7,155 nt of DNA from Candidatus Levyibacteriota bacterium (GCA_903872785.1 CAIQLZ010000097.1:1-7155), one strand, 5' to 3'; shown: positions 1 through 5,145, counted from the stretch's first letter. Numbers and translations: made by a program. The notes: generated by a model from the letters alone, not told the origin.

Positions 1-624
1 GGGAATTTGATTTTGGACTGACATTACAGTTCTGGGATCTATATTTAAACGAAGCATGATAGCCAGTCCAACAACGACCATAATGATAACCATAAGAGAA
101 TAAACAATATCTCTGAACACTTTCCAAATATTCATCAGAGGACTAAGCTCTCCAAATCCTCTGCCTCCTCCGCTTGTCTGAGCGTAAGTTTTTTTGGTAA
201 TTCCGAAATTCTGAGCAAGATTTTTAAAATAATCAGATGTGTGGAGAGGTGGAGCATAAAGCATGGAGATCATATTGCTCATTCCGCCAATGGCTCCTCC
301 TAATTGTTGTTTTTTTGGGTCGCCGGCAGGTAAAAATCCTATTTTTCCTGTTTTTTGATTAACTCCAAGACATTGTTTGTTGGGTGTTGCTGGATCAATA
401 CCCGTTAATTGACAACTAAGTGAGCTCATTACTTCCAGCATCACAGTTTGCGTCCAGTTATGTAGGCTATTCGGCACTTCGGAATTGATGTTTGAAAAGG
501 TCGTTGTGTTTGCTGGTTTGTTCACTGAAGATTCAGCGAAGGAGGGAATAGCGGAAGATAGGAAATAGATGGTAGAAAATAAAAATAAAATAAATATAAA
601 AATTTTGGACAGAATAGCCCTCAT
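1..624 (-). CDS. Secreted/membrane-anchored protein, N-terminal 208 residues (conserved in candidate phyla; secretion-like?)
   Basis: The frame opens with ATG at 624 and is still open at base 1, so only the N-terminal 208 residues are present. Residues 7-28 form a hydrophobic signal sequence with a likely signal peptidase site after Ser-Phe-Ala at 28-30. A soluble stretch follows with two cysteines (71 and 85) that could pair outside the membrane, and then a Gly-rich patch at 152-158. A second strong membrane segment lies at about 173-191, followed by the polar stretch LRLNIDPRTVMSVQNQIP. From memory, this architecture and the segment after the second TM recur in Microgenomates membrane proteins, and I suspect a TrbL/VirB6-like role in a type IV secretion or pilus machine. 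The window cannot prove this. No Shine-Dalgarno precedes the ATG. A TTGACA promoter lies just upstream, so the mRNA is probably leaderless. I am sure it is a real gene, but its function is uncertain. Confidence 0.85.
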   Translation of the reverse strand, partial: MRAILSKIFIFILFLFSTIYFLSSAIPSFAESSVNKPANTTTFSNINSEVPNSLHNWTQTVMLEVMSSLSCQLTGIDPATPNKQCLGVNQKTGKIGFLPAGDPKKQQLGGAIGGMSNMISMLYAPPLHTSDYFKNLAQNFGITKKTYAQTSGGGRGFGELSPLMNIWKVFRDIVYSLMVIIMVVVGLAIMLRLNIDPRTVMSVQNQIP

Positions 625-631
625 AGCAAAT

Positions 632-662
632 ATAGTTTGTCTTATTTTATGTTTTCTGTCAA
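632..662 (-). promoter_or_regulatory. Putative promoter of the 1-624 gene
   Basis: Read on the minus strand, a perfect TTGACA lies at 657-662, then 19 nt, then AACTAT at 632-637. The start codon begins 7 nt beyond the -10, which places the transcription start at or next to the ATG. The -10 is poor and the spacer is long. An alternative -10, TATATT at 629-634, would give a 22-nt spacer. Confidence 0.45.
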
Positions 663-688
663 GAGAATGGATCTACTAGCTATTTAAT

Positions 689-717
689 TTGCCTATGATA
701 CCTTAATAAAGTAAAAT
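689..717 (+). promoter_or_regulatory. Putative promoter of the tRNA-nudix operon
   Basis: TTGCCT at 689-694, a 17-nt spacer, and TAAAAT at 712-717. Transcription would start near 724, a few bases before the first tRNA at 728. It lies back to back with the promoter of the 1-624 gene within a 103-nt divergent gap. No other promoter is visible before the downstream members of the cluster. Confidence 0.55.
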
Positions 718-727
718 ACAAAGTGTT

Positions 728-800
728 GTGCCTGTAGCTTAATGGACAGAGCATCAGATTGCGGATCTGACGATTGTGAGTTCAAGTCTCACCGGGCACA
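728..800 (+). tRNA. tRNA-Arg (anticodon GCG)
   Basis: A full cloverleaf of 73 nt. Acceptor strand GTGCCTG pairs with CGGGCAC at 793-799 through one G-U pair, with discriminator A at 800. The anticodon loop TTGCGGA puts GCG at 761-763, reading CGC/CGU. The T arm is GTGAG-TTCAAGT-CTCAC. No CCA is encoded. Most bacteria read these codons with an A34 (inosine) tRNA, so G34 is uncommon. It is the first gene of the operon. Confidence 0.95.
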
Positions 801-810
801 CAAAATTACT

Positions 811-895
811 GGAGGGTTCGCATAGTGGACAATTGCACGAGTTTCGAAAACTCGAGGGAGTAATCCCTACACAGGTTCGAATCCTGTACCCTCCG
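811..895 (+). tRNA. tRNA-Ser (anticodon CGA)
   Basis: 85 nt, with acceptor GGAGGGT pairing perfectly with ACCCTCC (888-894) and the serine-type discriminator G at 895. The anticodon loop TTCGAAA puts CGA at 845-847, reading UCG. The long variable arm (AGGGAG...TCCCT) is the class II serine identity feature. CCA is not encoded. It lies 10 nt after tRNA-Arg(GCG). Confidence 0.95.
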
Positions 896-915
896 CCTTG
901 AGCAAAGCCAAATTG

Positions 916-990
916 GCCCCCGTAGTTTAATTGGATAGAACGTCAGGTTCCGAACCTGAAGATTTGAGGGTTCGATTCCCTCCGGGGACA
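916..990 (+). tRNA. tRNA-Arg (anticodon CCG), with an acceptor-stem C-A mismatch
   Basis: 75 nt. The anticodon loop TTCCGAA puts CCG at 950-952, reading CGG. T arm GAGGG-TTCGATT-CCCTC is followed by CGGGGAC and discriminator A at 990. The 5' acceptor strand is GCCCCCG, so position 2 (C917) faces A988. This is a mismatch where a T-A pair would be expected. The variable loop is 6 nt and no CCA is encoded. The tRNA ends 9 nt before the nudix start codon. Confidence 0.9.
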
Positions 991-999
991 CTTAAGATT

Positions 1000-1404
1000 A
1001 TGAAATTGCAATTTTCAGCAGGTGGAATAGTTATTAAAGGATCGAAGATTCTTTTGTGTCAACATTCCCAACATCATGGCTGGGTTTTCCCAAAAGGATT
1101 AATTGGAGATCATGTTGACGGAGAAGATAAAAAGGAAACTGCTTTAAGAGAAGTTAAAGAGGAAACAGGAGCGGAAGGAAAAATCTTAAGAGCTTTAACG
1201 CCTGTCGCTTTTTGGTTTATTTTTAAAAAAGAAAAAATAAAAAAAACGGTTAATTATTTTCTAATGGAATATGTAGGAGGAGATATTGCCAAACATGATC
1301 AAGAAATGGAAAACGTTGAATGGTTAGACAAAGATAAGATCGAAGAAAGATTAACTTATAAATCTGATAAAAAAGTCTGGCAGGAAGCAAAAAGTTTTAT
1401 TTAA
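1000..1404 (+). CDS. Nudix hydrolase (MutT/Ap4A-hydrolase-like)
   Basis: This 134-residue protein is a single Nudix domain, which cleaves nucleoside diphosphates linked to another moiety using Mg2+. The full Nudix box is present: G36, E42, then R50-E51-V52-x-E54-E55-x-G57-A58, matching G-x5-E-x7-REU-x-EE-x-G-U. The FPKG motif before the box (30-33) and the small size resemble dinucleoside polyphosphate hydrolases, but the substrate cannot be read from sequence. Relative to the common FPKGHIEKGE form, there is a short insertion between FPKG and the catalytic helix. The frame extends upstream to 931, but that part is tRNA-Arg(CCG), so ATG 1000 is the start. There is no Shine-Dalgarno. The ATG comes 9 nt after the tRNA 3' end, and the stop codon ends 2 nt before tRNA-Ser(GGA), so RNase Z and RNase P cuts would release a nearly UTR-free mRNA. 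Confidence 0.95.
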   Translation: MKLQFSAGGIVIKGSKILLCQHSQHHGWVFPKGLIGDHVDGEDKKETALREVKEETGAEGKILRALTPVAFWFIFKKEKIKKTVNYFLMEYVGGDIAKHDQEMENVEWLDKDKIEERLTYKSDKKVWQEAKSFI

Positions 1405-1406
1405 TT

Positions 1407-1496
1407 GGAGGGATCGCATAGTGGTCGAGTGCGTGCGCTTGGAAAGCGCATATGTCTGAAAAGATATCGGGGGTTCGAATCCCCCTCCCTCCGCCA
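1407..1496 (+). tRNA. tRNA-Ser (anticodon GGA), CCA encoded
   Basis: Acceptor GGAGGGA (1407-1413) pairs with TCCCTCC (1486-1492), discriminator G is at 1493 and CCA at 1494-1496. The anticodon loop TTGGAAA puts GGA at 1441-1443, reading UCC/UCU. It has a long variable arm and a T arm of GGGGG-TTCGAAT-CCCCC. It starts 2 nt after the nudix stop codon, so the two must be co-transcribed or share overlapping signals. It is the last gene of the operon, and I see no intrinsic terminator after it. Confidence 0.95.
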
Positions 1497-1502
1497 AAAG
1501 CT

Positions 1503-2150
1503 TTATTTAGTCTCTTTCTCCAGAGGGAAATTGCGGGTCAGCCAATCTGCGGATTTATCCATAAATGTTGGTTTTATGATTTCTCTGTAAGGAAGATAGG
1601 GGAGAAGAGCGGACTTTATATGTTCGCGGTCTATTTCTCCCAAAGTTAAAGTCATCTCTCCGGGAAGAAATGAATGAGTCCTAATGTGCACTACATCCAC
1701 GCCCTCTCTTTTCTTAAAATAAAAATCGTATAATTCCTGCCAGAGAAAAAAATGATCTTGAATAGTTACACCTTCGCTACTGATTCGATATTTAAAATTA
1801 GATGGAGCAACAGTGACTAAGGTAAAGGCTACGAATAGAAAAGACAAAATGACCAACATCAAAAGATACTGGGAAAAAAGAAACAAAATAATTTCAACAA
1901 GAAACGCAATCAAAAGGCTAGTTAGATAATACTGTCTGCCTCTTTTCCTAAAAGGTCTGCCTGGAGCAGTCCATTCCAAAATTGTTTCAATTTTATTTTG
2001 ATGTTTGACCTTTTCATGTTCTTTATTCTCGAGCTTTGGTAAATCTAAAGGTTCACGAGGTAAATCTACCGGTTCTTTTGGCAAGTCCAAAGGTTCTTTG
2101 GGTAAAATTTTTTCTCCCGAAGCTGGTTGGTTGGGATCTTGGACAGTCAT
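1503..2150 (-). CDS. Two-TM membrane protein with N-terminal LPKEPLD repeats
   Basis: This 215-residue protein has an unusual cytosolic tail of a 7-residue unit (LPKEPLD and variants), repeated a little over three times at residues 16-39. A charged stretch follows, then the motif EWTAPGRPFRKR at 59-70, two closely spaced membrane helices at about 75-93 and 95-116, and a mixed alpha/beta soluble domain to the end. I recall the E-W-T-A-P-x-R-P-F motif before a TM hairpin in conserved but uncharacterised proteins of candidate-phyla bacteria. The soluble part might be a PH-like fold, which is a guess. No function can be assigned. ATG 2150 has no Shine-Dalgarno but sits 6 nt after a good promoter, which supports this start and a leaderless mRNA. 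The stop codon lies only 6 nt from the convergent tRNA-Ser(GGA). Confidence 0.9.
   Translation of the reverse strand: MTVQDPNQPASGEKILPKEPLDLPKEPVDLPREPLDLPKLENKEHEKVKHQNKIETILEWTAPGRPFRKRGRQYYLTSLLIAFLVEIILFLFSQYLLMLVILSFLFVAFTLVTVAPSNFKYRISSEGVTIQDHFFLWQELYDFYFKKREGVDVVHIRTHSFLPGEMTLTLGEIDREHIKSALLPYLPYREIIKPTFMDKSADWLTRNFPLEKETK
2034..2105 (-). repeat. 21-bp coding tandem repeat (about 3.3 units)
   Basis: Units at 2038-2058, 2059-2079 and 2080-2100, plus partial units on either side. Each 21-bp unit encodes seven residues (LPKEPLD, LPKEPVD, LPREPLD, then LPK). The DNA copies differ at several positions while the Pro/Glu/Leu/Asp pattern is kept. This suggests selection on the peptide rather than a recent slippage product. 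Confidence 0.85.
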
Positions 2151-2156
2151 AAAAAC

Positions 2157-2185
2157 ATAGTATATCAGGTAGCTATATTAGTCAA
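2157..2185 (-). promoter_or_regulatory. Putative promoter of the 1503-2150 gene
   Basis: TTGACT at 2180-2185, a 17-nt spacer, and TACTAT at 2157-2162, read on the minus strand. Six bases separate the -10 from the ATG, so transcription would begin at the start codon. It is divergent from the tRNA-Ser(GCT) promoter. Confidence 0.6.
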
Positions 2186-2199
2186 GGTTGGGTATTTGA

Positions 2200-2208
2200 T
2201 GATATAAT
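2200..2208 (+). promoter_or_regulatory. Extended -10 promoter of the tRNA-Ser(GCT)/(TGA) pair
   Basis: TGATATAAT at 2200-2208 is a perfect TATAAT with the TGn extension. No good -35 is visible, as is usual for extended -10 promoters. The expected start near 2215 is immediately before the tRNA at 2217. Confidence 0.6.
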
Positions 2209-2216
2209 CAATTCCT

Positions 2217-2304
2217 GGAGGAGTCGCATAGCCTGGTCAATTGCGGGGGTTTGCTAAATCCCTGAGCCGTAAGGCTCACGCAGGTTCGAATCCTGTCTCC
2301 TCCG
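2217..2304 (+). tRNA. tRNA-Ser (anticodon GCT)
   Basis: 88 nt. Acceptor GGAGGAG pairs perfectly with CTCCTCC (2297-2303), with discriminator G at 2304. The anticodon loop TTGCTAA puts GCT at 2253-2255, reading AGC/AGU. The variable arm is long (GAGCC...GGCTC). The anticodon stem contains a G-U pair and CCA is not encoded. Only 17 nt separate it from the next tRNA-Ser, so the two are probably one transcript. Confidence 0.95.
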
Positions 2305-2312
2305 CTTAGTTT

Positions 2313-3860
2313 TTATTTACTGGAGAGGTCGCTTAGTGGTCTAGAGCGGATGTCTTGAAAACATCTAAGGATGAAAGTTCTTCGCGAGTTCGAATCTCGC
2401 CCTCTCCGCCAACCTAAAATATCATCACTTTTGCTCACATCTTTGAGGTATTCATAAGGGAGTTTATATTGTACTGACGCTATTTTCTGACTTTCTATTT
2501 CCAACTTCCAAAGCAAAGAATTGAGTACATCGCTTTTTACCTGAAAATCATCACAATCAAACAATTCTTTCAGGCTACAGGCTCGATTTTTGATCTCGTA
2601 CAAAAGTTCCAAGGTCGTCTCAAGACTGTTCGCCTTTAACTGGCCTCGGGATATTTCCAGCTCAGTCTTTTCATTCTTAAGTTTGGTCTGTTTTTCTTTG
2701 TATTTTTCTTCATCAATAGCATTCCCTATCCGTAAATCAAGTAATCTGTCCAGTTTTTCATCTATGCTCAGAATTTGTTTTGCAAGAATATCTTTTGAGA
2801 AAACCTTATCCTTATACTCCTCTTTTAAATCATCAATATACAAATCCAGCGATAGATCAGCCATGTCTTTTTTAAGATTGAAATTTGCAATAAGTTCTTT
2901 GACCAATGTTTCCATATCTCCCTCAGGGATATATTTTTTATGTTCTAAGCATTTACTCCTGCTATTGGTGCAATAGTAATAAATATATAATCCTTTCTTG
3001 ATTGAAGCAGTTAATTTACAACCGCAAACCTTACAAGATAAAAACTTATCGTAAAGAAAAGTATGCTTTTGTTTTCTTGAATGATTTTTTCCCACCAGAC
3101 GGTCATTGACCTTGTCAAACAATGATTTACTCACCAACGGTTCGTGAATCCCTTTGTAGAGCGTTCCTTTGCGCCGAATTGCCCCGTAATAGACAGGGTC
3201 GGTAAAGATTCTGTGAATTACAGATTTATGTACTTTATTATTTCCTATTCTCGTTCTGAATCCGTCTGCAAAAAGAATGTTTGAAATTTGTTTTAAGGTA
3301 TATTCTCCTGAGTTATAGAGTTTATAGGCTTTTTGGATGTGCTTTTCCCGCAAAGGATCAGGGTATATTTTGCCTACCTTATTAACATACCCAACGGGAG
3401 AATAACTTGGATATTCTCCTTTTTGTAATTTTGTTTCTATTCCTTCTTTTACTCTGATTGATAAATTGCGTGAATAATGAGCCGCAAAAACAAAATCAAA
3501 ATCAATATATAACATGTCCGTAACGCTGTTATACGTTCTTGAGGGAGTACGGATTTCTTTGATAAAACCCATTTCGAATAATTTAATCAGTTGTCCTGAT
3601 TCAATGCCATTTCTGGAAAGCCTATCTGTATGAAGAACCAGAACTCCTGAGGCTTCTTTGTTCTTAATCCTTTCCAGCATTGAAGAAAAAAGCGGTCTAT
3701 TCCCGTCAGTTTTTGCGCTTTTACTTTCTTTTAATATCTCAACAATTTCAAGATTATATTTATCAGCATATTCAGTCAACATTCTTTCCTGAGTTTCCAA
3801 TGACTGTATTTGTTTTGTTTCTTCTTCCGATGATTTACGGCAGTAAATAAAGTACTTCAT
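2313..3860 (-). CDS. Large serine recombinase (site-specific integrase), C-terminus antisense to tRNA-Ser
   Basis: This 515-residue recombinase cuts and rejoins attachment sites through a serine-DNA covalent intermediate. The N-terminal resolvase domain (about 1-145) has Y6-x-R8-x-S10, with Ser10 as the expected nucleophile, and H-T-D79-R80-L-S-R83 carrying the catalytic arginines. A Recombinase domain covers about 155-260, including S154-P-V-G-Y. A zinc ribbon follows with C276-x2-C279, C297 and C304. A charged coiled coil lies at about 345-412. This domain order is typical of large serine integrases. Residues 484-513 are encoded antisense to tRNA-Ser(TGA) plus its CCA, and the stop follows two codons later. 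The free element would therefore carry a different C-terminus. ATG 3860 has no Shine-Dalgarno. A TATAAT lies 11 nt upstream, in the 27-nt gap after rep. Confidence 0.97.
   Translation of the reverse strand: MKYFIYCRKSSEEETKQIQSLETQERMLTEYADKYNLEIVEILKESKSAKTDGNRPLFSSMLERIKNKEASGVLVLHTDRLSRNGIESGQLIKLFEMGFIKEIRTPSRTYNSVTDMLYIDFDFVFAAHYSRNLSIRVKEGIETKLQKGEYPSYSPVGYVNKVGKIYPDPLREKHIQKAYKLYNSGEYTLKQISNILFADGFRTRIGNNKVHKSVIHRIFTDPVYYGAIRRKGTLYKGIHEPLVSKSLFDKVNDRLVGKNHSRKQKHTFLYDKFLSCKVCGCKLTASIKKGLYIYYYCTNSRSKCLEHKKYIPEGDMETLVKELIANFNLKKDMADLSLDLYIDDLKEEYKDKVFSKDILAKQILSIDEKLDRLLDLRIGNAIDEEKYKEKQTKLKNEKTELEISRGQLKANSLETTLELLYEIKNRACSLKELFDCDDFQVKSDVLNSLLWKLEIESQKIASVQYKLPYEYLKDVSKSDDILGWRRGRDSNSRRTFILRCFQDIRSRPLSDLSSK
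2322..2411 (+). tRNA. tRNA-Ser (anticodon TGA), CCA encoded; probable integration site
   Basis: Acceptor GGAGAGG (2322-2328) pairs with CCTCTCC (2401-2407), discriminator G is at 2408 and CCA at 2409-2411. The anticodon loop CTTGAAA puts TGA at 2356-2358, reading UCA and, by wobble, other UCN codons. It has a long variable arm and T arm GCGAG-TTCGAAT-CTCGC. The gene is intact, as expected for what may be the only UCA reader. It is fully covered on the other strand by the 3' end of the recombinase gene, which makes it the likely attachment site of the element to its right. Confidence 0.95.
2322..2411. other. Candidate attachment site (one att half) in tRNA-Ser(TGA)
   Basis: The tRNA lies at the junction between a host-like tRNA cluster and the recombinase/Rep module, and the recombinase frame runs through it. 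The exact crossover cannot be placed because serine recombinases share only a short core and the second att copy is not in this window. I looked for a second copy of the tRNA 3' half in 2412-7155 and found none. Confidence 0.5.
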
Positions 3861-3871
3861 ATTTTGCAGAC

Positions 3872-3877
3872 ATTATA
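3872..3877 (-). promoter_or_regulatory. Possible -10 box for the recombinase gene
   Basis: A perfect TATAAT on the minus strand in the 27-nt gap between the rep stop and the recombinase start. It ends 11 nt before the ATG, which would give a 4-5 nt leader. No -35 hexamer is recognisable at 16-18 nt, so it could be a weak promoter or chance. Read-through from rep is the alternative. Confidence 0.4.
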
Positions 3878-3887
3878 CATCATCAAA

Positions 3888-4979
3888 TCAAGTCTCCTTT
3901 TTTAAAGGATCAATTTTCTTCACAGTTTCCTTACGGGGTTCATAAAAATTAAAACTAAAAGATGGATCTTTATCCTCAAAATCAATAAGTTCAGATAAAG
4001 AGTCCCTTATCGAAGGGTACGACCGATAAACCAGATCTTTCCAAGAATCGACAGAAGTAGTAATAGTGACGGACTTAGGCCTAATACAGTTCTGACTAAC
4101 AGAATATCTTTTCTGAAAATAATAAAATTGAGAATCTCCGGAATCAAGAGCCTTTGCCAGATATTTACAAACGTAACGAGCAGTCTTGAGGATATTTTCA
4201 GCTTTTGTTAAGTACATTATTTTTCCACCTCCTATAGAAATCCAGATTTCACGAACCTTATTAACATCAACAAATTGATTCCACATGCCGTGCATATGAG
4301 CATTGCCATTTTTTTGATATTCTATAACCCAGAAATATTTTAGAGGAGTTTTAAATTTAAAATACCTTTTCAAATATAAAATCAATTTGTTAAACAGAGA
4401 AGTGATGTACTTATGAGTATTGTCTTTAAACTCTTCAGGGATCTTTTTAGGATCAAGTGTAAAAGTAAAGAAGTAAACAAGGCTATTTAGCAGAGCCACT
4501 TGCTCAATTAGCCTCCTAACACGCAGAACATTGTATGGAGCGCACCCAGGACAAGCCCACGACTTACAATGTGATGGCTTAGTCTCGGAGGATTTGATCT
4601 TCGAATTTCTTATATCAAAAACCATAATTTTTTGTGCTGAGCAAGAAGAAGAGATATACATCCTCTTTTTAAACTTTTGCTTAGATAGCTCGCTTCTGGA
4701 AGCCTGAATTTTTGATTGATAAGATTTAGCGTTGTCGGATTTATGTTTTTTAAAACGATTATAGGTAACTACCAGAGAGCAATTTGCGGGGAGTTTTTCT
4801 GAAGACTGTGGAGATGTTCTCTTATTAGTCAAGGATAACTGTTTATTATCCTTATTTAGATTATCAGTATTATTACTTAATAACTGATTAACACTAACTG
4901 TTGGATCACTGGCGGGACTAGCGTCCCCGCCAGCAATCCCGACAACTTTAGGATTAGAAGCAATAACTTCACTTTTCAC
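3888..4979 (-). CDS. HUH-family rolling-circle replication initiator (Rep)
   Basis: This 363-residue Rep would nick one strand of the element's origin through a tyrosine and start rolling-circle replication. A zinc-knuckle-like cluster, H137-C138-x4-C143-x2-C146, precedes the HUH core. Motif 1 is FFTFTLDP at 170-177. Motif 2 is H228-M-H230 (histidine-hydrophobic-histidine, metal binding). Motif 3 is Y269-V-C-K272-Y273-L-A-K276, with Tyr269 or Tyr273 as candidate nucleophile. The order matches the Rep/G2P-like group found in small plasmids, microviruses and inoviruses. Residues 1-100 are Ser/Asn/Lys-rich and look disordered. The start is GTG 4979, supported by AAAGGAG 9 nt upstream. The start overlaps the end of the upstream 56-codon gene by 11 nt, suggesting translational coupling. 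A GC-rich stem-loop lies in codons 16-24. The stop is TGA. Confidence 0.93.
   Translation of the reverse strand: MKSEVIASNPKVVGIAGGDASPASDPTVSVNQLLSNNTDNLNKDNKQLSLTNKRTSPQSSEKLPANCSLVVTYNRFKKHKSDNAKSYQSKIQASRSELSKQKFKKRMYISSSCSAQKIMVFDIRNSKIKSSETKPSHCKSWACPGCAPYNVLRVRRLIEQVALLNSLVYFFTFTLDPKKIPEEFKDNTHKYITSLFNKLILYLKRYFKFKTPLKYFWVIEYQKNGNAHMHGMWNQFVDVNKVREIWISIGGGKIMYLTKAENILKTARYVCKYLAKALDSGDSQFYYFQKRYSVSQNCIRPKSVTITTSVDSWKDLVYRSYPSIRDSLSELIDFEDKDPSFSFNFYEPRKETVKKIDPLKKET
4909..4933. other. GC-rich stem-loop inside the 5' end of rep (candidate nick site or regulatory hairpin)
   Basis: CTGGCGGGAC (4909-4918), loop TAGC (4919-4922), then GTCCC-C-GCCAG (4923-4933): ten base pairs with one bulged C at 4928. 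It stands out in an AT-rich region and falls in the low-complexity N-terminal codons of rep, where protein constraint is low. Some rolling-circle replicons (pT181 plasmids, phiX174) keep the nick site inside the rep gene, so an origin role is plausible. A translational brake on rep is the alternative. The structure is seen in the sequence, but its role is inferred. Confidence 0.5.
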
Positions 4980-5139
4980 TTTTTATTACTCCTTTCTGAA
5001 TTAGGTTGTAGCGGTGAATTGCACGGGCAAGAAAAAAGAGGCTTAAATGAATTTCCTCAATTTCCGGATCTGAAAAATCCTTGCTGTAGTATTTTTTGAA
5101 AAACTCCCGTATCTTTTCGTTTTGCTTTGCGTTTGCCAT
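4969..5139 (-). CDS. 56-residue protein overlapping the rep start
   Basis: A short frame from ATG 5139 to TGA 4971-4969. The product is charged and predicted mostly helical: a basic N-terminal helix (KQNEKIREFFKKYYSK), an acidic turn (DFSDPEIEEI, about 21-30), then an amphipathic helix (about 31-45) and a lysine-rich end. It overlaps rep by 11 nt and contains rep's Shine-Dalgarno, so its translation probably affects Rep output. It may be a small DNA-binding or copy-control protein, or its translation alone may matter. I do not recognise the family. Support for it being real comes from the promoter whose -10 ends 6 nt before the ATG, the tight overlap, and a natural amino-acid composition. Confidence 0.7.
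   Translation of the reverse strand: MANAKQNEKIREFFKKYYSKDFSDPEIEEIHLSLFFLARAIHRYNLIQKGVIKSEK
4989..4995 (-). promoter_or_regulatory. Shine-Dalgarno site for rep
   Basis: AAAGGAG on the minus strand, 9 nt before the GTG at 4979. It is the only strong Shine-Dalgarno found before any gene in the window, and it fixes the rep start. It lies inside the coding sequence of the 56-codon gene. Confidence 0.8.
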
Positions 5140-5145
5140 GCGCCC

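Noticed and set aside
806..991. Minus-strand open frame of 61 codons
   Set aside because: It is the antisense of tRNA-Ser(CGA) and tRNA-Arg(CCG). Its product is typical tRNA read-through and it has no start signal.
931..999. Upstream TTG extension of the nudix gene
   Set aside because: These 23 codons lie inside tRNA-Arg(CCG), and the conserved Nudix fold starts right after ATG 1000.
1405..1649. Two overlapping plus-strand frames (1405-1590 and 1452-1649)
   Set aside because: They start in tRNA-Ser(GGA) and continue antisense to the 1503-2150 gene, and the products resemble nothing coherent.
2590..2976. Plus-strand frame of 128 codons
   Set aside because: It is the shadow of the recombinase coiled-coil and zinc-ribbon region. 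Its Ser/Phe-rich product mirrors Glu/Lys codons on the other strand.
3888..3907. TGA recoding (as in Gracilibacteria) at the rep and 56-codon stops
   Set aside because: Reading TGA as glycine would add only a few codons before a TAA in both cases, and every other gene is complete with TAA stops and no internal TGA, so the standard bacterial code is simpler.
5050..5065. Direct repeat AATTTCC-TC-AATTTCC as possible Rep iterons
   Set aside because: Just two 7-bp copies, explained by the codons for EIEEI in the 56-residue protein.
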